A DNA stretch of 64,000 bases. It comes from Platanthera guangdongensis. Taxonomy: Eukaryota > Streptophyta > Magnoliopsida > Asparagales > Orchidaceae. The notes under the pieces were generated by a model. That model did not search any database, had not been told where the DNA came from, and was given only the letters and a program-made list of their open reading frames with translations. The stretch is taken from the NCBI GenBank assembly GCA_039583875.1, contig CM077162.1, forward strand, positions 163,949,826 to 164,013,825, written 5' to 3'. The position numbers were made by a program, and so were the translations under genes. Positions 54,074-64,000 of this stretch are shown piece by piece. The first letter of the stretch is position 1, and every line of letters begins with the position of its first letter.

Positions 54074-55017
54074 TGAAAGAATAAGGGATGTCTAATCACC
54101 TAGAGGGGATATGTGTTTGGAGTTTTTGATCTTTTTATGATTTTAAGGTTTAACTACCATAGAAAATCAAACACAAATCACAACACAGGAAAATACACAG
54201 AGATTTTATAGTGGTTTCCCAGATTATTAGTACATCTGCTTCCCCTCCACCTATTTAGCATTGTATTATGCTCTTCCAACTTCTTGAATAACTTAGATCA
54301 AAGATCTTACAACTCAGAGTCCTTGATTCCTACAACTTAGGAACACAACAGGTCCCCTACCTTAGATCCACTTCTTGGATCCTACCTCAGGTGCACAATA
54401 GGAACCCTACCTCAGAGTGACACCACTCATACAACTCAGATTCACAAATGAATCCTACCTCAAGCCTTCACAAGAACCTACCTTAGGCTTTAACAAAGCC
54501 CCACACTCAGGCCTTCAACATAACCCTACACTTAGGCTGTCAACACAACCCTACCCATAGATCTCAAAGAGATCTTACACCAGTAGAATTGAATGAGTTT
54601 GTTATGGAAATTTAGACTCAATAAAGATATTATTTTGATGGTTGAGTCTTCTTAGGCTTTTTAGTGAAAAAGCCTTCTTCAGAAACAACACCTGATCAAC
54701 AATAGAATTGTCTTGATAGCAGGATCAATGTTGAACTTCCTTATGAGTTGAAGTCTTCTTGCTCTCTAGAATGAGAGCTTTCTTTGTTCTTAAAGTTTTA
54801 ACTTCTTCTTCTTCTTCAGAATGCTTTCTTTACTGTTGTATTGCTTGTTGACGGCCGATAAGCTCAGCTTTCTAAGTTCACAAGGTTCTATAAGGTTACG
54901 GTTTAATGACCCTCTCTTCTTCTTTTATATCTCTGATAACCTTAATGGTTGAAACATCTGAGAAATCGTATCAAGTCTATATCTTGAAGAGATTGATTTG
55001 ACACTGACTTATGACAC
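54074..55017 (-). repeat. S4 5' LTR, truncated
   Basis: The left end ...CTTTCA at 54074 follows the primer site. The U3 side is cut at 55017, where a gypsy LTR ends. It contains the U5 variable-hairpin array (54270-54585). Confidence 0.8.
54270..54585 (-). repeat. U5 variable-hairpin array of the S4 LTR
   Basis: Perfect stems: GATTC-acaaat-GAATC (54439-54454), GGCTTT-aac-AAAGCC (54486-54500), GATCTC-aaa-GAGATC (54560-54574), plus GATCC-acttctt-GGATC near 54366. Constant words are CCTACCTCAG, CCTACCTTAG and CATACAACTCAG. Confidence 0.85.
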
Positions 55018-57488
55018 TGTCACAACAAGGTGGGGGACAACTACAAACACTCAGACAAGGACAAACTTCTTATCAACTTTATAAAAGACATGTATTTTTA
55101 TGGTTCAAAATGCTATTTGAGTTTAAGGTTCAAGACCATGTCCCTCAGTTTAATAGATCAACTACCACAGATAATAAAAATATAATTGCAGTAAAAAACC
55201 TCTATTTTACCACATTCATTTATACTAGGTGAACGTGAAAACCCAACAAACATGATAATGTGTGCAGTTTCTAAATTTAGTATAAGTAAAAGAAAGGAGT
55301 TTTATATCCATTAAAGTAGGTTGATATAAAGTTAAAAAGATCTATAAGTATGAGTTAAAAATGAATATTTATTTATGTATAAAATAACTTACATGCATCC
55401 TATCATAAATATCCCAAGAGGAAAATACTTCATTGAATAAAATTCTAGTAGTTGCAGAGACGACAGAACAACAGTCTAAAACACAAAAAAATCGTGTTAT
55501 GGGCGCCAACAAACTAACACGAACCCATAACACTTACAACAAAAGTCTGAACTTCTAACACCAAGCAAGAAAAAGGAACCAACCACTCCTTATCTTGGAG
55601 AGGGAGGGAGGAAAAGCCGAAGAAGACTGGTCCATCAACTTGGTCAGCTCTACCTACTATCTACCTGAACCTGAGGCATTTAAAATAAAGAATGCCTCAA
55701 CACAAGAGTGCAAAAGATGACTTAAACATAATTCAAATGGTTTAAATAAGATAAGTGGGTTAACAACCCCACTGAAAAGCTACAAAACCATAGAAGTCAA
55801 TAACATAAGAGAAAGAGAAATGATTAGCTTGGCACAAAGCGGCCATATAAGGAGAAGATTTGCACCAAGTGCAGAAAGGACTCTTTGTGATGTCCTAATA
55901 ATAAATATATATATAACCATAGAAATATCATTGATTAGCTTAAAAAGTGAATCATCCGCGCCATACATAAAATGGTACTGAGGTGGTGGATATTTTTCCA
56001 ACACAAACCATCAGACCAACACAACCAAAGAAACATGCACTGAGGCGGTGGTCCTTTATCCACAACTAACTAAAAAAACCAAATAATAAAGCCACCGAGC
56101 GTAATGATTCACAACAGGCACTAAGGTGGTGGTCATTTATCCACTTCCAACCCAAGTCCAAAATCATAAAGTCGTCAGGCGTGATGGTGACACTAAGGTG
56201 GTGGTCCTTTATCCAATATCAACCAAAGTTCCAATAATAAATCCAAATACAATAATAAATGGGAATAAAAGACCCAAGACTTAGCATCAGATTATCACGG
56301 TGACATAAGGAAAGAAAATCCAGAAATTTCTAAGGGTATACTCAATGAATTTACAGTTCACTTGATGAATTCTGCTAGACTACACGACAACACTCGTTGA
56401 ATCCACCGTTCACTTGCCGAATTCTACTTGGTCTCACGAGTTCACTCGACGAATTCTACTAGACTTTACGAGTACACTCGATGAATTCTACTTGACCAAG
56501 TATGCAAATTACTCGTGAACACTCGACGAATTCGGCTCGGCCTCACGAGTTCTCTCGACGAACTCGGCTAGGCTTCACGAGAATACTTGACAAATCCACT
56601 GTTCACTCAACAAATTCTACTAGACTTCACGAGAACACTCAACGGATCCACTATTTACACAAAAAATTCTACTCGATCTCACAAGTTCACCCGACGAATT
56701 CTGCTAGGTCTCTCAAGTTCACTCGACGAATTATACTAGACTTCATGAGAACACTCAACAAACTTTACTTGACCAACTTAGCTAACTACACGGGAACATT
56801 CGATGAATTCGGCTCGACCTCACGATATTACAAGACTAATTCGGCTAGACTTCACAAGAACACTCAACAAATTCTACTTGAAAAACTCAGCTAACTACAT
56901 AGGAATATTCGACGAATTCGGCTCGACCTCACGATATCACTCAATAAATTTGGCTAGACTTCACGAGAACACTTGATGAATTCGGCTTGGCCTCTCGTGA
57001 ACACTCGACAAATTCTACTTATCCTCTCGATGAATCCTACTTAGATTACATGAGAATACTCGACAAATTTTACATGACTTCTCGAGAGCAGTAGACGAAT
57101 CTGCATAGATCGAATTTTGCAAATCTCCAAATCCAAAATTATGAACACCAAGAAGACAAAACATGTTCCTCTTGGATCTTAACAAGGAAGAAGAGGAAGA
57201 GAGAATAACATTAACAACAAAGCAAGAGGCATAAACTATGAATTGCCACAATTCTTTAAATTTATGGCTTCCTTAGCACACCACGCCATAGATCGGCGAC
57301 AAGAAACTCCTAAAAAGAAAATTCTGAAAGATTTGGGGCACAAATGAGGGTTAGGGCTACTCGCTACAACCCCAAAAATCCATGAAATCAAAAATACTCA
57401 CCGCGCACTCGAAGATCTCAGAGAGAGCAGTCCGAATCTCTACTCTGATGATGATTTCCTGCACTCTAGCTCCAATAACGGTGGGCGG
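55018..57488 (-). repeat. G3: gypsy LTR fragment with a CTCGACGAATTC array
   Basis: The left end (minus strand ...GTTGTGACA at 55018) matches the G2 LTR end, and 55018-55700 matches the G2 LTR (about 25230-25941) in inverted orientation. No primer site lies to the left, so it may be a solo LTR. The right end is hidden by S5. The part 57120-57488, with GTGCGCGGTGAGTATT and a CT-rich stretch, resembles a leader and sits before the array in the element sense, which I cannot explain. No coding region: the plus ORF 56502-56894 is the repeat. Confidence 0.65.
56330..57110 (-). repeat. CpG-word array in the G3 LTR
   Basis: More than 20 copies of ACTCGACGAATTCTACT/GGCT alternate with TCACGAGT/CACGAGAAC words. 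A perfect inverted pair is ACTCGTGA (56511-56518) with TCACGAGT (56543-56550). The core CGACGAA is the word of C1 and G2. Decay is again CG to CA or TG. Confidence 0.85.
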
Positions 57489-57689
57489 TGTTGGGTACAT
57501 TGGACACAATGTACTTGATTTGAAGAAGCCCTTTTAACTCAATGATATACACAAGTGTGTATTTGATGTATGTTTTAGTTTATGTATGCAGGTTGCCTAT
57601 ATCATATTGTTTGGATAGGTGGTTCAAGTCATATTGACAGGTGGACTAAAGAAAGCTGACTAGAAAGTGAAGGAAATTGTCCAAGTACA

Positions 57690-58340
57690 AAAGCATCGAG
57701 TGAAGTCAGCACAGTGTCGAGTGAAGTCAGCACAGTGCTGATTGAAGTCAGCACAATCTACATCTAGCAACTTACATAGCAGAAAAATGTCTAAGTACAA
57801 AAGTGTCGACACACTTCAACTGTGTCGACACCTTTGTAAGGGAAGTGTCGAGACAAGACAGCTAACTCAACATATAAAAGATTCAAAGAACAAGTGTCAA
57901 GACAATACGATTGTCTCGACACAAAGAAAACTGAAAATTATACTAAGTAAAATAGTGTCGAGACAAATCAACTGTCTCGACACAATGAAGGATTAAAGTG
58001 TCGACACCAGCAGACAATAATTTCGATAAAACTAAACTATATCGACACAGTGAATATAAAGGTGTCGACACCAGCAGGCTGGTGTGTCGAGAAAATTCAA
58101 TTATCTCAATACAGTGAAGAAATAAAGCAAGCATAGTAGTGTTGACACAGATGATAGTTATGTCGAGACAAGTCAACTATATCGACACTTTCAAGTTAAG
58201 ATGAAAATTTTTCTAAGTAAAATTGTGTCGAGACTGCTAAGATGTCTCAACACAAGTGTCGAGACACTTTGAACATATCGACACTTATGTTTCTGAAGAT
58301 GTGCAGAGTCAACATAGAAGTGTCAAGACATGTCAGAACT
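57690..58340 (+). repeat. U3 GTGTCGAGACA hairpin array of S5
   Basis: Perfect units: GTGTCGACACA, 7-base loop, TGTGTCGACAC (57803-57831), and GTGTCGAGACA, 7-base loop, TGTCTCGACAC (57955-57983). About ten partly decayed units follow. The stem-loop sizes (11-7-11) are close to the 12-7-12 of S1/S2, though the sequences are unrelated. Confidence 0.9.
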
Positions 58341-58452
58341 GTCACATCAGCTACAATAAAGTGATATTTTAACAGTAACAATTTAAGGAAGAAATTGAAG
58401 TATGATGTTAGATGTTGATGTCATCAATCAGAAATCAGCCATCCACGAAGGC

Positions 58453-58460
58453 TATAAATA
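58453..58460 (+). promoter_or_regulatory. TATA box of the S5 LTR
   Basis: GGCTATAAATAGAGG is a perfect plant TATA box, about 110 bases after the last U3 hairpin. Transcription would start near 58485, so the U5 array is inside the RNA. Confidence 0.75.
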
Positions 58461-58839
58461 GAGGGGTTGTCTGCACAGAAATAAGCAATCAGACAATCAG
58501 CAATTCTCATTCTAAGTACTTCCAAGTCAGGGGAAGGCGACAATCCCAAGGAGGAAGAAGATGAAAGTCTTCAAGAAGATCTTCAGATCCTTTCATCAAG
58601 TGATCAGAAGATTCAAGTGGATCTATTCTATAAATTCTTCAAGGAAATCAAGCCAGTCAACATTAAGAAGATTGCAGATCTAGTTAAGTAACATTTCAGC
58701 TAGCCTGCTTTTCAAGAATCTATCAAGTGCAACTGAATTGAAGAATTTGAATTCATTCAGATAAGTCAGATTATAGTACTCCTGTTTTCTGAAGATTAAT
58801 TTCCTTTTTACATCTTAATTTTGTAAGATCTTCTTAAGA

Positions 58840-59095
58840 TCTGAGTGGGTAGGAGATCTGATCTCTAAGTTATAAGCAAATTTTATAAAGACTGAGATAG
58901 GGTTCTTGAGGGACCTGAGGTAGGTGATTTGAGTGGATCACTGAGTTATAAGCCTAAATTATAAATGCTGAGGTAGGGTTCTTGAGGGACCTGAGGTAGG
59001 AGATTGGGAGAATCTCTAAGGTAGGACCTGTTGGTCTGAGTGTAGGTTTCTTAACAGAACTGAGCTTGTAGGATCTTTGGATCTGAGTTGAAGAG
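58840..59095 (+). repeat. U5 variable-hairpin array of S5
   Basis: In the element sense, constant CTGAGGTAGG / CTGAGTGTAGG / CTGAGTTATAAG words alternate with hairpins such as GAGATT-gggag-AATCTC (59000-59016), GACC-tgtt-GGTC (59025-59036), TGAT-ttgagtgg-ATCA (near 58926) and GATC-tttg-GATC (near 59073). Confidence 0.85.
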
Positions 59096-59399
59096 GAGGA
59101 GCTATAACCTTATCTAGCACATTTCTAGTGAGGAAGAAGGGGGAAAGTCGATTTACGCTAGATAGGGGAACCACTATAAATTCTTTATGTGTTATGTTGT
59201 GATTTGCTTGTGCTTGTGCTGTGTTCTGAGAATTGCATGTGATGTTTTCAGTGGTATAATTGTGCTGAGTTATTGTGAAGCTTATTCATCAAGTTTATTA
59301 TCTGCTGAACATTAAAGTGACAAAGAATTGGCAAAGTATTTTAAAAGACACATATTCACCCCCCTAGGTTTTTATCTACCTATAGGATTAACTTTCAAG

Positions 59400-59412
59400 T
59401 GGTTTCAGAGGG
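59400..59412 (+). other. S5 primer binding site (initiator tRNA-Met)
   Basis: TGGTTTCAGAGGG differs from canonical at a few bases. It lies two bases after the LTR end. Confidence 0.82.
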
Positions 59413-59479
59413 AGGTTATTCAAGAAAGACTTACCAATATGAAAAATATAGAAAATATCAGATCTAATTGCTTCTAAAT

Positions 59480-60972
59480 CTCACAACGAACTCAGCTATA
59501 TGAAACTGCCAATATATACAAAGGATAACTTTGTCATATGGAAGTAAAGAGTGAGATTGTTTATGGAGGCTTCAGATCCAAGAATTTTTGTCACTGTACA
59601 AGAAGGACCATATGTTTCAATGAAGATATCAGTTATAGATACAAATGTTCAAACTCCTAAGAAACTATCAGAGATGACAAAGAATGAGGTGGTTCTTGCC
59701 ATTATGGATAAAAGAGGACAAAATATAATTGTCAGTGCAATAAACAATTCAACTTTTCTGAATCTGGTGCATTATAAAACATCCAAGAAGATGTGAGACA
59801 CTCTCATAGTATACATGGAAGGCACATAAGAAGTAAGAGATGACAGAAAATCTCTTCTCAATCAGCAGTATGAGACATTTTAACAAGGAAAAATTTATTC
59901 TATAAAACTATGTTATGAAAAGTTCTTTATAATAGTAAATGACTTAAGGAATTATGGCAGAGTATTCTCAAATTATGAGCTGAATGACCAATTTCTTAGA
60001 TCCCTAAATAAGAATGGGACATCAAAATTTGTGCTGTAAGAGACATGGGGAATTTGAGAAATATGTTACCCCAAGACTTATGTGGAAAGATATTGTCACA
60101 TGAGCTTCAACTTAATTCTAGAAAAGCTGAAGCTTAATCTGCCAAAAGTTCAACTCAGAATAAATGTGGCCTTCAAAGCAAATACACCAAAGAATTCTAG
60201 AAGAGAAATCCCATCATCACCAACAAGAGATGAAGATATAGATAGCACAGGAACCTATTCTTCATCAGAAGAACTATCAGATGATGAATTGACACTGTTT
60301 ACCATGCAATTCAAAAAAATACTGATAAAAAGGAAGCAATTGTATAAGAAGAAATCATTTGGACCAAGCTCCAATAAAAGCAAAAACAAACATAGAGATA
60401 AATCTGTGGTCTGGTATTATTCTCATCAGAATAAACAATTTAAGACCGACATTATCTGCTTTTGTCGTAATAGGCCTGGGCATATCATTGCTGACTGTCC
60501 AGTAAAAAAAAGAACAAAAAGTCTAAAGAAAAGAAGTTTTATAAATATAAGAAATCAGAAAAGGTTTTGATGGCAAAGAAGCCAAAGACCTTATCTGATA
60601 GTGATACTGATTCAACTGAATCAGAAGAAGAACATGCTGGACTGTTCTCCTATGAAGAAGAATTTATCAGAGAGGCCATATACAAAGGCAAAGACTCCAC
60701 AACTTAATCACACTATGGTGATTTTGAAGAAGATATGGAGGTCAATTTGATGGCACTGTATGATAATCCAGATACAAAAATTGTTGAATTTTAGGATCCT
60801 CGGGTAATCTTTGGCAATTCCTGTTATTCTATAAACTCTGTGCATTAGCCTGTGGATGAACTAGACTCATATGACTTAAAGCTTGATTCACATAAGTCTA
60901 ACCCTGAGACTGAACTGCAGCAGCTCACAGGGAAATTTGGAAAACTACTGGAAGCACTTGTAAAGAGCAAGA
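59480..60972 (+). pseudogene. S5 gag, first part
   Basis: 59551-59796 reads RLFMEASDPRIFVTVQEGP and MDKRGQNIIVSAINNSTF (the UBN2-like start). Stops at 59548, 59794 and several later positions break the middle. 60082-60570 is a 162-codon stretch with an acidic Ser/Glu part (SSSEELSDDELTLF) and a first zinc knuckle, CFCRNRPGHIIADC, in which the second Cys appears changed to Arg. Decayed acidic sequence follows to 60972, where the solo LTR interrupts. Confidence 0.85.
60968..60972 (+). repeat. Target site duplication CAAGA, left copy
   Basis: It precedes TGTAACGCC. The right copy is 62942-62946. Confidence 0.93.
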
Positions 60973-62941
60973 TGTAACGCCCCGAAAATTGTATTTGAGT
61001 TGGTCGCGTAAAAATGGATTTTTGGTGCCTGTATAGGGGTACACGGCCTAGGACACGGGCATGTCCAAGGCCGTGTCTGGCTGGTGTTTTGGTCATTCTC
61101 ATCCCGAGAAGGACACGGCCAGGAACACGGCTGCATGACACGGGTGTGTCATTTGACATGGGCGTGTGACTACCTGTGTCACTACCTGTGTTCAGCAGGG
61201 TCGTGTCGGTTGACGTGGAGGTTATGTGTGACACGCCCCCAGTCACGGGCATGTCAAGGAACCTGACACGGGCGTGTCAAGTGGGACACGGGCGTGTCTG
61301 AGCCTGTGTGAGTCTCTGTGTTCGACGATCGTGCCTGGATCGAGTCACATGACCCGGGACACGGCCGTGTGCCAAGCCATGTTTGGCCCAAGTTTTGGGA
61401 TTTTTGAGCGGATCTGAGCCGTTCATTTTCTTTAAATAAGATCCAACAACCAAGATGGTTTCCTGCTCTGTTAAGGCCGGGAATATGGGAGTTAATCCTT
61501 CATTTCTCTCCAAGGCTTTCTCTTTTTAAGGTGTTTGAGAGAGGAGGAAGAAGAAGGAGGATTCCGGCCACCGGCGGAGCATCGGAGCACCGTTTTGAGA
61601 TCTGAGAACGGATCCGTGGAGGAAAGTTCGTTGCGAAGATTTCCATCCATATAGTTTTTCCACGGCGCCAAAGCGGACTACAAGGGTAACGATTCTCCAC
61701 TTGAGCATGTGAAGCACTTCCTTTCTGCATAGGGAATCCCGCTCCCGCGAGTGTGCGGTGAGTGCGTGGTATTCCTTGGCGTTGACGGGAATAGTCCCCC
61801 TTGTGTTGCATATAGAGTCCGGAATCGAAGTACATGCATAGGCATTGTGTTTGAAGCCTACTCGGACGTGTATTGTCTGGATCGGTGATGTTGCATTTGA
61901 TATGTTTTGTCGGAGAAGACTCCGTGCAATGGCTTTTCGGGTTTTCTACGTGGTAGATTGTAGCAGGGATCCTTGGAGGTTAGCTCCAAGGTGCACCCGG
62001 AAAACTGAGCTGAATCGTTGTTCTGCTAACTTGGCGGTCTGGGAACCGACCTTGAACATAACTGGGTTATGTGATTGTTTGGAAATGGCAGGATCCGAGA
62101 GAATCTTGGCTCGTGTGTACGTCTTAAGGTCTACTACGTGTTGTGAGCAACAGACAAGTGGAATAGGACCTGGGCTATATGGTTTAGTGCGAGAGACCCG
62201 AAAAAAGGACTGGCCGTAGGCATAGTCGGGAGCCTTAGACAGTGGTCAGAAAGGCTAAATACTCATGTGGTTACCATCTTGGGGGTGGTGGTGAAGACGC
62301 TGAAGTGTCAGGATTCACCGTTAATGTACCCTGAGTGCACGAGGTATTTGGCCGTGCGAGCCTACACCTGTTTCGTAGCATGTTTTTATGTAATTGTTTA
62401 GCTAGGCTAATGTTATGCAGGGAAGGAGCACCGCCGTCCCGAGAAAGGGATGGGGTCGTTATAATTTGGTCGGCTTTAGTTGACCGTTGCCTGTTTGCCA
62501 CCATGCAGTGGAATGTTGCTTGCAGGTGCTGCGGAGCCAAGTGCAAAATAGCGGGCTGGAGCCCATGTTACAGTGCTGGCCCTCGAAGGCCTTAGAGAAT
62601 AGTTGTTTTTATTTTGTCATGTGTGGCTGGCCTGCGAGCCGATGTATGTAAGACACTATTTGTTAAGTGAACCATTGTAAGGCCATAAGGCCATGTACCC
62701 TTCAGTGTATTTGATTTTCATTCCTGTTGTGTGGATGTGGACATTCATGATTATGGATTTTAAGCTTTGGGTTCTTTCAACTTTTTAAAAAGCTTCCACT
62801 AGAATGCTCTGTGTAGGACGAGTAGTCTTAATTGGATAGTTTGGATATTCTTATGTAACCCTTCCGATTGTCTGTGGTATATGGCGTCGGGTTCTAGCTG
62901 GACCTTCTATTATATGCCATGTGGCGGATGTGGGTGTTACA
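60973..62941 (+). mobile_element. Solo Ty3/gypsy LTR, 1969 bp
   Basis: TGTAACGCCCCG...GGGTGTTACA is flanked by CAAGA on both sides, with no interior: the product of recombination between two LTRs. U3 has an ACACGGGCGTGTC array (61025-61380), then a TTTAAATAAG TATA-like box (61431). A purine-rich leader follows with GCGGTGAGT (61755), which resembles a 5' splice site. ORFs inside (61845-62219 and others) have no domain. The LTR start is close to that of G2. Confidence 0.92.
61025..61380 (+). repeat. U3 ACACGG(G/C)CGTGT palindrome array of the solo LTR
   Basis: About 15 words such as GACACGGGCGTGTC (perfect at 61265-61278), ACACGGCCGTGT and GGGCATGTCC. Decayed copies show CG to TG or CA. Confidence 0.88.
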
Positions 62942-62946
62942 CAAGA
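62942..62946 (+). repeat. Target site duplication CAAGA, right copy
   Basis: It matches 60968-60972. The S5 gag frame resumes here. Confidence 0.93.
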
Positions 62947-63707
62947 ATCTTGTTAAAGAACAAGCAATAGAAATTACATCACTAAAAGGTCTTGTGTATC
63001 ATCATAAGATGGATACTCAGAAAATTGTTCTTCAAAGTTCTAAGTTGGCAAAGCTAACTAAGATCATTGATGAACAAATCATATTGGTAAAGCATAACGA
63101 TGCAACCATTCAGGAGTTGGAATTCAAACTCCTGAATGGGAAAAGATTAGTACTGCACTTTTCTAAACCTAAAACTTTACTGCCTATTATAGACACCTTC
63201 ACATGAAAACCTGGAAGTGGTCTTGGGTATGTTAAACCTAAAAGAAAACGAGACAAAAAGCTAACAAGACAAAAGGGTCGAGTCATTCCACAACCCGTGT
63301 TTCAGACTAAGGGAAAAGGAACCCAAAAGTCTGGACCAGTTGGACCAAGTTCATATGTGAATAAGAAAGCTATTCCTAATATGCCTGCTCCAAGGAGGTT
63401 TGTTGTAACTGAGAGACAAAATAACCTTTTTGCTCCTAGTCAAAATACAACTGTCAAGTTTGCTGATTCCTGTCCTAAGGAATATCAGCATAAAGTTCCT
63501 TCTATTCCTCCAAAGAGGAGGTATAACAGATATGAATGCTGGTGTTGTGGAAAGGTGGAACACTTTACCTTAGACTGTTGGTTCAATTACACTGTGTCTC
63601 ATATTCAGAAAACATATCCAGTTAAGAAGTTTATAGGTGGTCTCAATGGAGCCACGACTAACAAGAGCCTAGGACCCGAAATAATTTGGGTTCTTAATGA
63701 AGAATAA
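62947..63707 (+). pseudogene. S5 gag, C-terminal part
   Basis: 62947-63206 reads a coiled-coil-like stretch (LVYHHKMDTQKIVLQSSKL) and HFSKPKTLLPIIDTF, then a stop. 63297-63707 is basic and ends with a fully canonical knuckle, CWCCGKVEHFTLDC (about 63538-63579), then ATTNKSLGPEIIWVLNEE and a stop. This knuckle is intact here but has lost its His in S1, S3 and S4. Confidence 0.88.
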
Positions 63708-64000
63708 ATTCTTATTTTGCAGGAATGTCTAAGCACCAGATAAAGACATATCCGGTACTTGGATAGTGGATGTTCCAGATATATGAATGGAATAAAGAGC
63801 AATTTGAGGGAATTTATCCCTATTAAGAATGGAATAAAGGTGATCTTTGGTGGAGCTGACAAAGGAATTACCAAAGGTTATGTTAATATCACAAATGGCT
63901 TAGTCACTTTCACCAAAGTAGCATATATGGAAGGGTTGCAACAAAACCTTATAAGCATAAGCCAACTTTGTGATCTTATCTATGGCATTTTATTCCACAA
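63708..64000 (+). pseudogene. S5 protease start (cut by the window end)
   Basis: The frame reads RYLDSGCSRYMNG (active-site Asp-Ser-Gly intact, 63755-63793) and continues IKVIFGGADKGITKGY, then LQQNLISISQLCD, the usual copia protease end. A shift separates it from gag. Confidence 0.87.

Larger units (their letters stand above)
51046..55017 (-). mobile_element. S4: Sirevirus-like element, minus strand, split by S3
   Basis: Part of the LTR, primer site, gag, protease and GAG-pre-integrase survive. The integrase side was displaced by S3 (and perhaps survives at 45331-45510). The LTR is cut at 55017 by the G3 LTR. The coding part has no frame longer than about 65 codons on the element strand, so it is the oldest of the S group here. 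Confidence 0.82.
57489..59397 (+). repeat. S5 5' LTR, 1909 bp
   Basis: It starts TGTTGGGTACATTGG and ends AGGATTAACTTTCA after CACCCCCCTAGG. Order: U3 hairpin array (57690-58340), TATA box (58453), leader, U5 variable-hairpin array (58840-59095), C-run. This gives the clearest map of the LTR plan. Confidence 0.9.
57489..64000 (+). mobile_element. S5: Sirevirus-like element, 5' half (continues past the window)
   Basis: A 5' LTR, primer site, gag (split by a solo LTR) and the protease start are present. It is inserted in G3. The plus orientation and the good primer site make it the easiest member to read. It shares the LTR start TGTTGGG, the UBN2-like Gag, the CWCC knuckle and the U5 hairpin array with S1, S3 and S4. 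Confidence 0.88.

Noticed and set aside
56502..56894. 130-codon plus-strand ORF
   Set aside because: Translated CTCGACGAATTC repeat of the G3 LTR.
1..64000. Endogenous pararetrovirus sequence
   Set aside because: All RT-bearing pieces sit with copia or gypsy integrase, LTRs, primer sites or polypurine tracts. No movement-protein or caulimovirid coat motif was seen.
1..64000. Host genes, tRNA or rRNA genes, organelle DNA
   Set aside because: I found no intron-exon gene structure, tRNA cloverleaf, rRNA signature or recognisable plastid or mitochondrial gene. A search with tRNAscan-SE and against organelle genomes would settle it.

Overview
This window looks like nuclear heterochromatin of a large flowering-plant genome. 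I cannot name the species. Nearly every base can be assigned to LTR retrotransposons (Ty1/copia and Ty3/gypsy) that have inserted into one another, lost segments and decayed. I see no host protein gene, tRNA, rRNA, CRISPR array or organelle insertion that I can support. The labels below (C0, G1, S1 and so on) are mine.

Layout, left to right. C0 (1-1694, +) is a fragment of the 3' extra ORF of a Sirevirus-like copia element. G1 (1695-11609, -) is a chromodomain Ty3/gypsy element with a 4.4 kb 5' LTR and a truncated 3' LTR. S1 (11610-18042, -) and S2 (about 18346-22965, -) are two sister Sirevirus-like elements that share the same gutted pol and the same damaged protease site. G2 (22966-28460, +) is a Ty3/gypsy 5' half. 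It is fused inside pol to C1 (28461-40847, +), a Sirevirus-like 3' half carrying RNase H, a long 3' ORF, a polypurine tract and a 3' LTR. The C1 ORF is split by a complete non-autonomous LTR element (31879-38349, 5-bp target duplication GACAC). A 306-bp S-family LTR scrap follows (40848-41153). C3 (41154-45038, +) is a second copia lineage. S3 (about 45511-51045, -) is nested in S4 (51046-55017, -). G3 (55018-57488, -) is a gypsy LTR fragment inside the S4 LTR. S5 (57489-64000, +, cut by the window end) is a Sirevirus-like 5' half with a solo gypsy LTR (60973-62941, target duplication CAAGA) inside gag.

The most interesting signal lies in the LTRs. First, the R/U5 part of the Sirevirus-like LTRs (S1, S3, S4, S5) carries arrays in which a constant word (CTGAGGTAGG or a close variant, in the element sense) alternates with short inserts of different sequence. 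Most of these inserts are perfect or near-perfect hairpins, so pairing is kept while sequence changes. Second, the U3 part of several unrelated elements carries arrays of one repeated CpG-containing hairpin or palindrome. The word differs between families, but the layout recurs in both superfamilies, and in S5 and G2 a TATA box follows directly. Third, C1 has a U3-like module (hairpins, then TATA, then a 3' splice-like site) in front of its 3' ORF, suggesting a separate promoter for that gene.

All coordinates of LTR ends come from reading TG...CA ends, primer sites, polypurine tracts and target duplications by eye. Ancient junctions without such marks are approximate.
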